From CAWUEX02 sp963921305 (lineage in GTDB: Bacteria > Pseudomonadota > Alphaproteobacteria > Rhodospirillales > Rhodospirillaceae): 64,000 nucleotides of DNA. Below are positions 8,306-15,890 of the stretch, piece by piece. The stretch covers positions 3,038,001 through 3,102,000 of the forward strand of contig CAWUEX030000002.1 of the NCBI GenBank assembly GCA_963921305.4, read 5' to 3'. A program made the translations under genes and the position numbers. The notes under the pieces are model-generated. The model saw only the letters and a program-made list of their open reading frames with translations, did no database searches and was not told the origin of the DNA. Within the stretch, counting starts at the first letter, position 1, and each line of letters starts with the position of its first letter.

Positions 8306-9877
8306 CTACATCAGCCCGTCGCTGTAGCGCCGTTCCATAAACCGCATGCGCTCGGCCTCGAAGTCTTCCTTGGCGGCCACGCCCTCGGCCTGAAAATCCA
8401 ACAGAACATCCGTCTCCGCCGTTTGCTCCGGCCAGGTGGGCCGTCCGCCACCATTAGGATTACCGGTCTTGGCGAAGGCCAGCCAATAGCCGCTGACCAG
8501 GTCGCTCATTGCCTGGTCTTGGGCGGTCGGCGTCACCGGAATGCGCGTGCCCAGGGTTTGAAACACAAACGGGGTTTCCTCGCCGTGGCGGGCGCCGGGA
8601 ATGGTGCCGCGTTCGGCTTCATAGACATAGTCGAAGCGGTATAGGTACGTCGGCAGGCCGGCTTCTGCATGCCGCCGCGCCAGCCAGCGCTGCGAGCCGA
8701 AAAACGTGTCGAACTCCAGATTGTCCAGCATCGTCCGCTCGCTCACCGCACCGTTGCCCCCGCCATACAGGGCCGTCATCTCTTCCCTGGACAGCCCTAG
8801 GGCATTCAGCAGCAGGTCGGCGTTATCAAAGCGGGCCAGCAAGCTGCCCTCCCAGCTGGCCGCGCCGGTCATATACGGCACCGCGTGCTGCCGCCCCTCG
8901 CTAAACACGGGGCCCAGGCCCTCGGGCAGGTAGACGCCGTCCACTGCCGGGTTGAGGGAGCCGAAGGCGGTCTTGGATTGGTACTCGAACACCTGTTCCC
9001 ACTCGAGGCCGCGCAAACCCGCGACAATCTCTGCGTCGGTGCCCGCGATGCCATACATCTCGGCCAGTCCGGCGCCGGTGGTCTGCAGCGACGGGTTCAT
9101 GCGCCGGTCTTCAGAGATGTGCTTGGGCAGATAGGGCCGCACGTTCGAACTCTGCGAGATCGCCTTGTGGAACAGACCTTCCGCCGCCGGCAGGCCCATC
9201 AAGTAGTTGACGCTCACACCCCCGGCGGACATGCCGAAAATCGTGACGTTGTCCGGGTCGCCGCCAAAGGCCGCGATGTTGTCACGCACCCAGGTCAGGG
9301 CTTGTACTTGGTCGGACAGGTAATAGGTGCCGATGGCTTGGTCCGGCTCGGCAGCGGACAGGGCGGCATGGGCAAACTGACCCAGATACCCCAGGCGGTA
9401 ATTGAAGGTGACCACCACCACGTCTTGCTGGGCGAGGGCGCGGCCGTTGTAGACCGCCATCCCACCGTCACCGGCGGTGAAGCCGCCGGGCAGGATCCAC
9501 ACCATCACGGGCCGTGGCGTCTCGGGCGTCAGATCGGCGCTCTACACGTTCAAGGTCAGGCAGTCTTCGCCCATGGGCCGGTCCGCCAGATCGGCGGCGT
9601 TGTAGCCGGGCCGCAGGGCCTGCGGGCAGACCGTGCCGAAGGTGGTGGCGTCCCTGGGGGCGTCTTTAGTGCCGGTCCACCCCTCAGCGGGCTGGGCAGG
9701 CCGCCAGCGCAGTTCGCCCACCGGCGGTGCGGCGTAGGGGATGCCCCGGAATACAGATACGCCGTCCTCATCCATACCCCGAACCGTACCGGCGGTGGTC
9801 TCGACCACCGGCGCGGCTGACGTGCCTGTCAGTGGCGCAAGCAGCAGGACAAACAGGACGACAAAGGTGTGTCTCAT
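8306..9877 (-). pseudogene. Type B carboxylesterase interrupted by an in-frame amber codon
   Basis: Read through, this is a 523-codon secreted carboxylesterase: signal peptide, 'FRGIPYAAPPVGELRWRP', 'EDCLTLNV', then TAG at 9544-9542, then 'SADLTPETPRPVMVWIL' continuing in the same frame to the end. The family expects Tyr after LNV, and TAG is one base from a Tyr codon. Further drift is visible: the oxyanion loop reads ILPGGF where IHGGGF is usual, and the nucleophile elbow reads GMSAGG where GESAGG is usual. A catalytic-His-like 'ARHGEETPFVF' remains. Downstream of the stop an ATG at 9508 could start a 400-residue fragment. Most likely a young pseudogene; a sequencing error or amber readthrough cannot be excluded. 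Confidence 0.75.
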
Positions 9878-10015
9878 CGTGGTCTCCGAGCAGCGTGATG
9901 TCCGGACATCTCAGCACCTCAACCGGCCTTTGACCAGGAAATCGGTCATTGACCTAGTGGACCTGCACTACGCGCAGCGCCAGCCCAGAATGATGCATGA
10001 AAACCAATGTCTTAT

Positions 10016-10043
10016 GAGTCGGGATTCACACGCCATATGAATC
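10016..10043. promoter_or_regulatory. Three GANTC sites upstream of the carboxylesterase
   Basis: GAGTC at 10016, GATTC at 10023 and GAATC at 10039 lie within 28 bp, about 140-160 bp upstream of the esterase start and next to the repeat at 10049-10072. The sites could be methylated by a CcrM-type enzyme; their use in regulation is inference. Confidence 0.35.
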
Positions 10044-10048
10044 AAAAT

Positions 10049-10072
10049 CCGTGGCGTGCATGGGCTCGTTCC
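10049..10072 (-). repeat. Copy of a 24-bp intergenic repeat (core GAGCCCATGCACGCC)
   Basis: Read on the minus strand, these 24 bases match 63529-63552 exactly, 53 kb away, and a further 15 bases recur at 63610-63624. All copies are intergenic. In this copy a 7-bp stem (TGGCGTG/CACGCCA) closes a loop that holds the core motif; the distant copies lack that stem, so the conserved part is the core itself. Confidence 0.7.
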
Positions 10073-10097
10073 ACGCCAAACCTAAGAAATAAAAAAG

Positions 10098-11105
10098 TTA
10101 GTTTTCGCTCTGCTGCCGTGCAAAGGCCGCTTTGCCCTGTTGCACCAAGTCATACAACCGGGCGCCGTCCGCGCCGGTGGAGTCCAGAATGCGCCGCAGG
10201 GCGCCTGCCGACGCCTCTTTCCATAGCTTGCGTTGTTCGGCGGTCAGGTCGATGTAGCGGGTGCCCTGCGCCCGGCCTTCGTCGATCACTGATTCAACGT
10301 AGCCGCGCACCCGGGGGCGCTGCACCGCCAGACTGTCGTATGCGGCCACCAGCGCCTGTTGCTGCGCCGAGGTCGCCCGGTCGAACCAGCGCTTGGCGGC
10401 GAAGATTACCCCGGTCTCATAGATGCCTTGCAATCGCGTGACGCAGCACACTTGTCCCTGCAGCGCATTGTGCACGAACACGACGTTGGTCAGTCCACCG
10501 TTGACCACGCCCGTCTGCAGGCCGGGGATCAGGTCGCCCAGCTCCAGCGCGGCATAGTCGGCGCCGAGCGCCTCGACGAAGGATTGCAGGATGATGGTCG
10601 GTGAAATGCGGATGGTCTTACCGCTGAGGTCGGCAGGTACGATGATCGGCTCATTCACCGAATACAGCACCTGCCAGCCCACATCGGTGAACACCAGCGG
10701 TTCGAGCCCTTGGGCCCGGAACAGATCGCCGATGGGCTCCGCCAGGTAACTGTCGAGCACGAAGTCCGCTTCTTCCAAACTGTCGAACAGGTAGGGGGAC
10801 ATGAGCACGCCCATCTCCGGCACCAGCGAGGTCATGCCCTGGGACGAGACGCTGATCACCTGAATGCGGTTGCGCCGGGCACCGGTGAGGAGCTGCTGTT
10901 CCGAACCCAGCTCGCCGTTCAGGTACCACTCGAAGTCGAACTGCGGGTCGGCTTCGATGTTGGCCTGAAAGCGCATCCACTGTTCCCACCATTCGCTGTC
11001 GGGGAACGAGTAGACACCGACCTTGCCTTCGAGGGGCTGGGCTGCTGTAGGCGGGGCACCCCAGCCGCACAGAGCCACGAGCACTAGGAACATTAAGTTT
11101 CGCAT
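10098..11105 (-). CDS. TRAP transporter substrate-binding protein (DctP-like), orphan
   Basis: A 335-residue periplasmic protein with a signal peptide ending near TAAQ (residue 23) and the DctP/TAXI-like fold. Recognisable parts are 'SPYLFDSLEEADFVLDSYL' near residue 105, 'LSGKTIRISPTIILQSFVEALGADYAALELGDL' and 'LQTGVVNGGLTN' near 210. Such proteins feed organic acids or related solutes to DctQ/DctM membrane subunits, but no such genes flank it. It resembles the second TRAP protein at 51880-52902. The gene is divergent from the sulfotransferase-like gene, with about 90 bp between starts. Ligand unknown. Confidence 0.85.
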   Translation of the reverse strand: MRNLMFLVLVALCGWGAPPTAAQPLEGKVGVYSFPDSEWWEQWMRFQANIEADPQFDFEWYLNGELGSEQQLLTGARRNRIQVISVSSQGMTSLVPEMGVLMSPYLFDSLEEADFVLDSYLAEPIGDLFRAQGLEPLVFTDVGWQVLYSVNEPIIVPADLSGKTIRISPTIILQSFVEALGADYAALELGDLIPGLQTGVVNGGLTNVVFVHNALQGQVCCVTRLQGIYETGVIFAAKRWFDRATSAQQQALVAAYDSLAVQRPRVRGYVESVIDEGRAQGTRYIDLTAEQRKLWKEASAGALRRILDSTGADGARLYDLVQQGKAAFARQQSEN

Positions 11106-11194
11106 GGCGTGACACTAGGGTGCTGTGCGACTACTGGCAATGCGCGGCGCCAGGTTGCCCTGGCAATGTGCAGTTGCTGTGGCATCATCCGGCC

Positions 11195-12124
11195 ATGACC
11201 CAGGTTCCTTCCGGCGCGGTTGACGAGAACGGCCAGCCGGTCATTCACAAACTGGTGCGGTCGCTCGACCTTGGTGCCCAGACCCAGACGCTCGACGGGC
11301 GCCGTCTGACCTTTGTGCATCTGCCGAAGTGTGCTGGGCGCTCCTTCGCGGCGATCCTCGACAAGTGGTTCTTCAACGCGGTCGGTGATCCAGACCTCGG
11401 CTGCTATGCCACCGGCACGATCTACGGGCAGTTTCTCGGCGGCGGCAAAGGCGAGGCGGCGGATGTGCTGGCCACCGCTGATCCGGCGTTGCGCTTCCTG
11501 CGCGGCCACATTCCCTTCGGCGCCGATGACACGTTCGATCTGCCGCCCTTGACGGTCACCTTCCTGCGCGATCCCGTCGCCCGCAGTCTGTCGCACTTTG
11601 CCTTCGGCGCCGACCGCGGCGGCTGGTCGATCAACACACCGTTCGCGGAGGTGATCGCAAGCGGCGGCATTCTCGACAATCCCATGACCCGGCAACTCGC
11701 TGGTCTGACCTCACCGGGCCAGCCGTGTACGGAAGAAACATTGGCGGTGGCCCAGGCCAATCTCGCGCGCTGCGCGTTTGTCGGTTTGGCTGAACAGTTC
11801 GATCTCAGTTTGCAGGTCTTTCTCAGCCGGTTCGGACTACCGAGCGTGATCTACGTCGACCGGGGCCGGGGCAAAGCGCTCGACCTCCCCAATGACCTCG
11901 CCGACGACATTGAGCCGTTCATCGCCTTTGACCGCGCGCTCTACGACAGCGTTGTGCTTTCGCCCGTCGCGGGCCAAACGCGTCCCGACCTGTGGGTGGA
12001 CAACGCGGTGATTACGGTCGAACCTGCGCCCGGTCAGCCGATCCCGATCTCTGGGGTTGATCAGATCCGCCGGGCTCTGGCATCGCGGCAATTCGCGTTT
12101 CAAGAGCCCCTCGCTTCAGATTAG
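11195..12124 (+). CDS. Sulfotransferase-family protein
   Basis: This 309-residue protein has the PAPS-binding signatures of the sulfotransferase fold. 'HLPKCAGRSFAAIL' near residues 42-55 is the 5'-phosphosulfate loop, and 'VTFLRDPVARSLSHF' near 123-137 is the 3'-phosphate site. The pattern is that of the sulfotransferase_2 (heparan/carbohydrate) group. No signal peptide or membrane segment is seen, so it is probably cytoplasmic; the acceptor is unknown. The ATG at 11195 is preferred to the in-frame GTG at 11120 because the extra 25 residues are unrelated to the fold and overlap the upstream intergenic DNA. Confidence 0.8.
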   Translation: MTQVPSGAVDENGQPVIHKLVRSLDLGAQTQTLDGRRLTFVHLPKCAGRSFAAILDKWFFNAVGDPDLGCYATGTIYGQFLGGGKGEAADVLATADPALRFLRGHIPFGADDTFDLPPLTVTFLRDPVARSLSHFAFGADRGGWSINTPFAEVIASGGILDNPMTRQLAGLTSPGQPCTEETLAVAQANLARCAFVGLAEQFDLSLQVFLSRFGLPSVIYVDRGRGKALDLPNDLADDIEPFIAFDRALYDSVVLSPVAGQTRPDLWVDNAVITVEPAPGQPIPISGVDQIRRALASRQFAFQEPLASD

Positions 12125-12150
12125 ATCGGCGGCATGGGAGGGGGAACATC

Positions 12151-13539
12151 ATGGTTGAACGCAGAGACGTGCTATCGGGGCTGGCCCTGGGGGCGGCAGT
12201 GGCGGGGCTAACCGCCAGCGATGGGCGTGACGCCTGGGCCAACTGGGGCTCCATCGCGCCGGGATATTCGCCGGGCGAAGATTTCGATGGCCGGCTGCTT
12301 GTCAACACACCGTGGGCCTATCAGGTGATGGACGAGGCGGGCGTCGACGGCGTCATCGCCCTCAATCCGGTGAACGTGTTCTATCTGTCCAACTACCTCG
12401 GCTACAAAGTTGCGCAGCTCTATTCCTATCCGGCCTTTGCCGTGCTGCCGCGCGATCCGGACGAAACCGCGTTCCTGATCACCTCGCACGTCGATCTGTG
12501 GAATATCGCCAACAGCGAGCGCGAGTATCCCGAGCTGATGCCCTACAGCTACGCCACCAACTGGCCAGACTATGTCAACGCCGACAACTGGGCGACGCCG
12601 CCCGATGCTGGGCCGGCCACACCCTGGCCGACGGATCCGGACAACTACGCGCCGCGTGAGGCCGAGTGGATGGCGGTGCAGGATCGTTACAACGGCCTGA
12701 TGTCGCCGTCCTCGGAATACGCCCTGGCGCGGGCGATCAGGGAGAGCGGTCTGGCCAACGGCACGCTCGCCGTCGACGACTGGCGCATCGCCAAAGTGCT
12801 GGAGAAGGTCGGGCTCGACACGCCAACCTTTGTCGAAGGCGACAACCTGTTCCGCCGCATCCGGCTGGTGAAGTCCGAGGTCGAACTCGGACACATGCGT
12901 AAGATCGCGCAAGCAAATCAGGATGCCACAGAAGCGATGTTCGCGCAGATCGACAAAGGCGCGACCCGGGCCGACATCGACCGTCTGTTCATGGTCGAGG
13001 CGGCCAAGCGCGGCGCCAAGGCGACGTGGATTGCCGCCGGCGGGGTTGGGGGTCTGCCCGACGGCGAAGTGGTCGAAGGCCGTCCGCTGCTGATGGACGC
13101 GGTCAGTCAGATCAATCTCTATCACGGCGACTTCGGGCGCACCTTCGTGCTCGGCGAGCCCTCGAAGAAACTTGAGCAGCGTGCGGCATTAATGCGCGCC
13201 GCGTGGGACGAAGCCTTTGCCGCGCTTAAGCCGGGCCGAAAGTATTCAGACATCCGCGCGGTGGCTCAAGACGCAATGAAAAAAACCGGGCTGCCGATGT
13301 TCGGTGTCGGCGCCAGTCCGCACTCGGTCGGTTTGCAGCACACCGACGAACCCTTCACGGAAGGACTGCCCTATCAGAAGCGCGACGATCTGGAACTGCG
13401 CGAAGGCATGACCATCACCGTCGATTTTCCCTACATGGAGCCCGGCTGGGGCGCGTGCCACCTCGAGGACCTCGTCGTCATCACCAAGGACGGCGCCGAG
13501 CCGCTCGCGCGCATGGATGGGCCGCTCTACATCGGTTGA
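12151..13539 (+). CDS. M24 (Xaa-Pro dipeptidase/creatinase-like) family protein, probably exported
   Basis: A 462-residue protein. The N-terminus has 'ERRDVLSGLALGAAVAGL', which looks like a twin-arginine signal. A creatinase-type N-domain is followed by the pita-bread catalytic domain. Metal ligands visible are two Asp 11 residues apart (MDAVSQINLYHGDFGRTF, about 316 and 327), His in 'GLQHTDEP' (about 397) and Glu in 'CHLEDLVVIT'. The first metal Glu of the family is replaced by Asp in 'TVDFPYMEP'. A peptidase or C-N hydrolase acting in the periplasm is likely. An SDR gene follows 9 nt downstream, suggesting one transcript. Confidence 0.88.
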   Translation: MVERRDVLSGLALGAAVAGLTASDGRDAWANWGSIAPGYSPGEDFDGRLLVNTPWAYQVMDEAGVDGVIALNPVNVFYLSNYLGYKVAQLYSYPAFAVLPRDPDETAFLITSHVDLWNIANSEREYPELMPYSYATNWPDYVNADNWATPPDAGPATPWPTDPDNYAPREAEWMAVQDRYNGLMSPSSEYALARAIRESGLANGTLAVDDWRIAKVLEKVGLDTPTFVEGDNLFRRIRLVKSEVELGHMRKIAQANQDATEAMFAQIDKGATRADIDRLFMVEAAKRGAKATWIAAGGVGGLPDGEVVEGRPLLMDAVSQINLYHGDFGRTFVLGEPSKKLEQRAALMRAAWDEAFAALKPGRKYSDIRAVAQDAMKKTGLPMFGVGASPHSVGLQHTDEPFTEGLPYQKRDDLELREGMTITVDFPYMEPGWGACHLEDLVVITKDGAEPLARMDGPLYIG

Positions 13540-13548
13540 GGAGGTTAT

Positions 13549-14268
13549 ATGCCGACAGTTCTAATCACCGGGGCCAACCGCGGCATCGGGCTGGAGTTTG
13601 TGCACCAGTATGCCGATGACGGCTGGACCGTCATCGCCTGCAGCCGTGATCCCGAGGGCGAAAGCTCAGCTGAGTTGCGGGACATTGCCGCAGGTGCCGG
13701 CGGACGCGTCAGCCTTGAAGCCATGGACATGCTCGATCACGCCTCCATCGAGGCGGTGGCTGAGAAGTACACCGGCACGGCCATCGACGTGCTGATCAAC
13801 AACGCCGGCATCATCGGCCCGGTGCCGATCCAGGATCATCTGGACGCACAGCATTTCGGCACCATCGACTATGAGGTGTGGGATCAAGTCATCCGCACCA
13901 ACACCTTCGCGCCGGTGAAGATGGCCGAGGCGTTTATCGATCATGTGAAGGCTGGGAAACAGAAGAAGATCATCACCCTGTCGAGCACGGTGGGCTCGTT
14001 CCAGGAAGACGTCACACCGGCCTTTTGCTACTGCACCTCAAAGACGGCCGTGACCAAAGCCGTGCAACTGATGTCCGAAGTGCTGCGCAAGGACGATGTC
14101 GTCGCCATGGCGTTTTGCCCCGGACACGTGAAGACCCGCATGGGGGTGGGCGGCGCGACGGTCGAGATTCCTGACAGTGTCAGCGGCATGCGCGGCCTGA
14201 TCGCTGGCTTCACAATGGCCGATACCGGCACATTCAGGCGCTACAACGGCGATACGGTCGCCTGGTAG
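13549..14268 (+). CDS. SDR-family oxidoreductase (cytoplasmic)
   Basis: A 239-residue classical SDR: TGANRGIG cofactor loop at residue 7, 'NNAGIIGPVP', catalytic Ser in 'TLSSTVG' and the YCTSK active site. Unlike the SDRs at 4-5.6 kb it has no signal peptide, although the body is clearly related (same 'GIGLEFV', '-GTAIDVLINNAG' and '-YNGDTVAW' end). GAGG lies 7 nt before the ATG, immediately after the M24 gene stop. The next gene begins 5 nt after this one ends, so 12151-14626 is probably one operon. Confidence 0.92.
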   Translation: MPTVLITGANRGIGLEFVHQYADDGWTVIACSRDPEGESSAELRDIAAGAGGRVSLEAMDMLDHASIEAVAEKYTGTAIDVLINNAGIIGPVPIQDHLDAQHFGTIDYEVWDQVIRTNTFAPVKMAEAFIDHVKAGKQKKIITLSSTVGSFQEDVTPAFCYCTSKTAVTKAVQLMSEVLRKDDVVAMAFCPGHVKTRMGVGGATVEIPDSVSGMRGLIAGFTMADTGTFRRYNGDTVAW

Positions 14269-14272
14269 TCCC

Positions 14273-14626
14273 GTGTCGACGCTGTTCGATCCTGAACGAG
14301 AGGTGCCTGAGGCGGTCATAAACGGGCCATTCCTCAGTGTGTTCGTCGTCCATGGCATCACCGACGCCGAGGCCTATGCCGCATACCAGGCGCTCAGTGA
14401 TGGCCAGAGCCTGAAACCGGGCCACTTCGGCGGCGAGGTGCTGGGCTTCTCCAAGCCGGCTTTCCGCTTTGTCGGACCCGAGGACGCCCATGCCGTGGCC
14501 GTGATCCGTTGGCCCGATTTCGCGGCCTTCCGAGCCTGGCGCACCCAGGAGGTCTACAGCGCCGACGGAGTCGCCGAACTCCATGCCCAAGCGGAGTCTG
14601 AGAGCGTCTATTTCCTGCCGTGTTGA
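14273..14626 (+). CDS. DUF1330-like / dimeric alpha-beta-barrel protein
   Basis: A 117-residue protein with a GTG start 5 nt after the SDR stop. The body has the ferredoxin-like alpha/beta pattern of DUF1330 proteins: a first strand 'FLSVFVVHGITDAEAYAAYQ', a central 'GHFGGEVLGFS', 'AVAVIRWPDFAAFRAWR' and a final 'SVYFLP' strand. Such proteins are small dimers of mostly unknown role, sometimes monooxygenase-like. It is the last gene before a 0.7-kb stretch without protein genes. The start is uncertain because no strong ribosome binding site is seen. Confidence 0.65.
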   Translation: MSTLFDPEREVPEAVINGPFLSVFVVHGITDAEAYAAYQALSDGQSLKPGHFGGEVLGFSKPAFRFVGPEDAHAVAVIRWPDFAAFRAWRTQEVYSADGVAELHAQAESESVYFLPC

Positions 14627-14710
14627 GCCCAGCGCCGGTGCGGCTTTTGCGCCCCCGGTTGGCATCTCCTGGAATTGGTGATTAGCTGGCTATCCCGCTG
14701 AGAGGCGGGC

Positions 14711-14741
14711 AAAAAAATGGGCGGGACTATTGCCCCGCCCC
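14711..14741 (-). terminator. Rho-independent terminator reading leftward
   Basis: On the minus strand a GGGCGGG/CCCGCCC stem with an 8-nt loop (plus-strand 14719-14740) is followed after one A by seven T (14717-14711). On the plus strand there is no T tract. No leftward protein gene lies to its right within 13 kb, so it would end an RNA that starts in the gene-free stretch. Confidence 0.6.
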
Positions 14742-14850
14742 AAGTTTCAGGGACGCACCTCTGATCAGACCCGGCGCGATGGCCCTCTTGCCCGCGGCCT
14801 CAACCACGGACACAGGCCAGCGTGCCGGCTCTCTGAAATTCCGACAAACG
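14712..14850 (-). ncRNA. Candidate small structured RNA
   Basis: Plus-strand bases 14743-14840 fold into an almost continuous rod. The pairings are 14743-14753 with 14830-14840 (11 bp, two G-T), 14771-14778 with 14821-14828, 14780-14784 with 14815-14819, and 14792-14797 with 14804-14809 around a 6-nt loop. The strand is assigned as minus because the T7 terminator ends there and TATCTT at 14863-14858, with an ATGACA at 14884-14879, could be a promoter (spacer 15, short). On the minus strand a few G-T pairs become C-A mismatches. I could not match it to SRP RNA, RNase P RNA, tmRNA or a 6S RNA I can recall. Existence and strand are inference. Confidence 0.3.
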
Positions 14851-14852
14851 AA

Positions 14853-15081
14853 CCCACAAGATATGGTGTCATGAGGGATGTCATAGGGGACAGAACCCTG
14901 GCGGCGGGCTGTCCAGCCAAATGGCCACGCTCATCCGCGATAGACCCGGTCGGATAACGGCGCTGCATTGCCAAGGTGTTCCCCTGAACCCTCAAAAACT
15001 GGAGGCGAGTGTTCCAGACAATCACAAAATTGTCACGATGTTTTGGGGGTCTGGCCGGTCCACCATACCATATCTAGTGGG
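14853..15081. repeat. Distant imperfect inverted repeat
   Basis: The left arm 14853-14869 (CCCACAAGATATGGTGT) and the reverse complement of the right arm 15065-15081 agree at 15 of 17 positions; the arms are 195 bp apart. Each arm contains a CCATATCT box that looks like a -10 element pointing away from the other arm. It could be a shared operator for divergent transcripts or the ends of a small decayed element; no target duplication is seen. Confidence 0.45.
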
Positions 15082-15214
15082 CCGGGACAGGCGTGACTCG
15101 GCGGGATTCCGCCGCGAATGGCCGCCCGCCGCGGCGGCGGGTGCGCGGGGCGGTCGCGTATTGAAATGACGCTCTTGTGAGCCGAAAAACGCAGAAATCG
15201 GCGACTCGTGGCGC

Positions 15215-15242
15215 TTGCGTCCCGCCCCGGCGGCTGTAGAAT
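15215..15242 (+). promoter_or_regulatory. Promoter-like pair for the [2Fe-2S] subunit gene
   Basis: TTGCGT at 15215-15220, a 16-bp spacer and TAGAAT at 15237-15242 would start a transcript near 15249 with a leader of about 70 nt. The -10 fits well (5 of 6) and the -35 poorly (3 of 6). Confidence 0.35.
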
Positions 15243-15320
15243 GGCGCCAAGATGCAACCGGCCTCCAGGGGTCGACATCCCCGTCGAGTTCCCCTGTGAC
15301 AACGTATTTCGGAGGTAGAG

Positions 15321-15776
15321 ATGGCAATTAAGTTTCGCGTCAATGGTCAGGACAAAACCGTCGATGTCGATCCGGAAACCCCCTTACTGTGGGTTCTCCG
15401 CGACAATCTGGGCATGACCGGCACGAAATATGGCTGCGGTATTGCCGCCTGCGGTGCCTGCACCGTGCACGTGAACGGTGTGGCTGAGCGGTCTTGTGCT
15501 CTGCCGGCCGAATTCGCCGAAGGCGCGGATATCACCACGATTGAGGGCTTGTCCGATGACCGCAGTCACCCTGTCCAGCAGGCGTGGATAGAAGAAGATG
15601 TGCCGCAATGCGGCTACTGCCAGTCGGGCATGATCATGTCGGTCGCGTCAATGTTGAAAGATATTCCCAATCCGACGGACGAAGACATCAACACCTACAT
15701 CACCAATATTTGCCGCTGCGGGACGTATACCCGCATCCGCAAAGCCATCAAGAGAGCTGCAGCTCTCCAACAATAA
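15321..15776 (+). CDS. [2Fe-2S] subunit of a molybdenum hydroxylase (IorA/CoxS type)
   Basis: A 151-residue electron-transfer subunit with two [2Fe-2S] clusters. The plant-type site is Cys39, Cys44, Cys47 and Cys59 ('CGIAACGAC'). The C-terminal site is Cys97, Cys100, Cys131 and Cys133 ('QCGYCQSG' and 'NICRCGTYTRIRKAI'). The length and the 'NICRCGTY' ending fit the IorA (isoquinoline 1-oxidoreductase alpha) branch better than CO dehydrogenase CoxS. It would pass electrons from a molybdopterin subunit to an acceptor, but neither a molybdopterin nor an FAD subunit gene is nearby. GGAGGTAGAG precedes the ATG. A strong terminator follows at 15804, so the gene is probably transcribed alone. Confidence 0.92.
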   Translation: MAIKFRVNGQDKTVDVDPETPLLWVLRDNLGMTGTKYGCGIAACGACTVHVNGVAERSCALPAEFAEGADITTIEGLSDDRSHPVQQAWIEEDVPQCGYCQSGMIMSVASMLKDIPNPTDEDINTYITNICRCGTYTRIRKAIKRAAALQQ

Positions 15777-15803
15777 TAAACAGAGACGCCGAAAAGGATT
15801 TGC

Positions 15804-15836
15804 GGGCGCGGTTCAAACCGCGCCCGTCTTGTTTTC
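15804..15836 (+). terminator. Rho-independent terminator after the [2Fe-2S] gene
   Basis: GGGCGCGGTT (15804-15813) and AACCGCGCCC (15816-15825) form a 10-bp perfect stem, extendable by two pairs, followed by GTCTTGTTTTC. It lies 28 nt after the stop and separates the subunit gene from the coxD operon. Confidence 0.75.
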
Positions 15837-15857
15837 TGCCAACGCAGATACGACATT

Positions 15858-15874
15858 TACGATAAGCCATCGTA
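15858..15874. promoter_or_regulatory. Perfect 6-bp dyad before the coxD-like gene
   Basis: TACGAT and ATCGTA flank a 5-nt spacer, 17 bp before the GTG start at 15891. It sits where an operator or leader hairpin of the maturation operon would be. No regulator can be named. Confidence 0.3.
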
Positions 15875-15890
15875 TTGAGAGCTGGACCCC

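Larger units (their letters stand above)
14627..15320. other. 694-bp stretch without protein genes
   Basis: No open frame here looks coding. The stretch contains, from left to right, a minus-strand terminator-like hairpin, a rod-like foldable segment, a 17-bp inverted repeat with its arms 195 bp apart, a very GC-rich palindromic block near 15121-15145 and a promoter-like pair before the [2Fe-2S] gene. These are listed separately. Confidence 0.7.

Noticed and set aside
8885..9820. 311-codon plus-strand frame that spans the amber site of the esterase
   Set aside because: It might have explained the stop codon as a neutral feature of another gene, but its product has no signal, domain or codon logic, whereas the esterase frame is conserved on both sides.
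14743..14840. SRP (4.5S) RNA, RNase P RNA or tmRNA
   Set aside because: The fold and size suggested a housekeeping RNA, but the GGAAGGAAGCAG loop of SRP RNA, the RNase P core sequence and a tmRNA tag frame are all absent on both strands.
15022..15343. Overlapping open frames of 82-101 codons in the gene-free stretch
   Set aside because: Several frames of similar length on both strands, all rich in Arg, Pro and Ala, with no ribosome site or known fold; they reflect GC-rich DNA.
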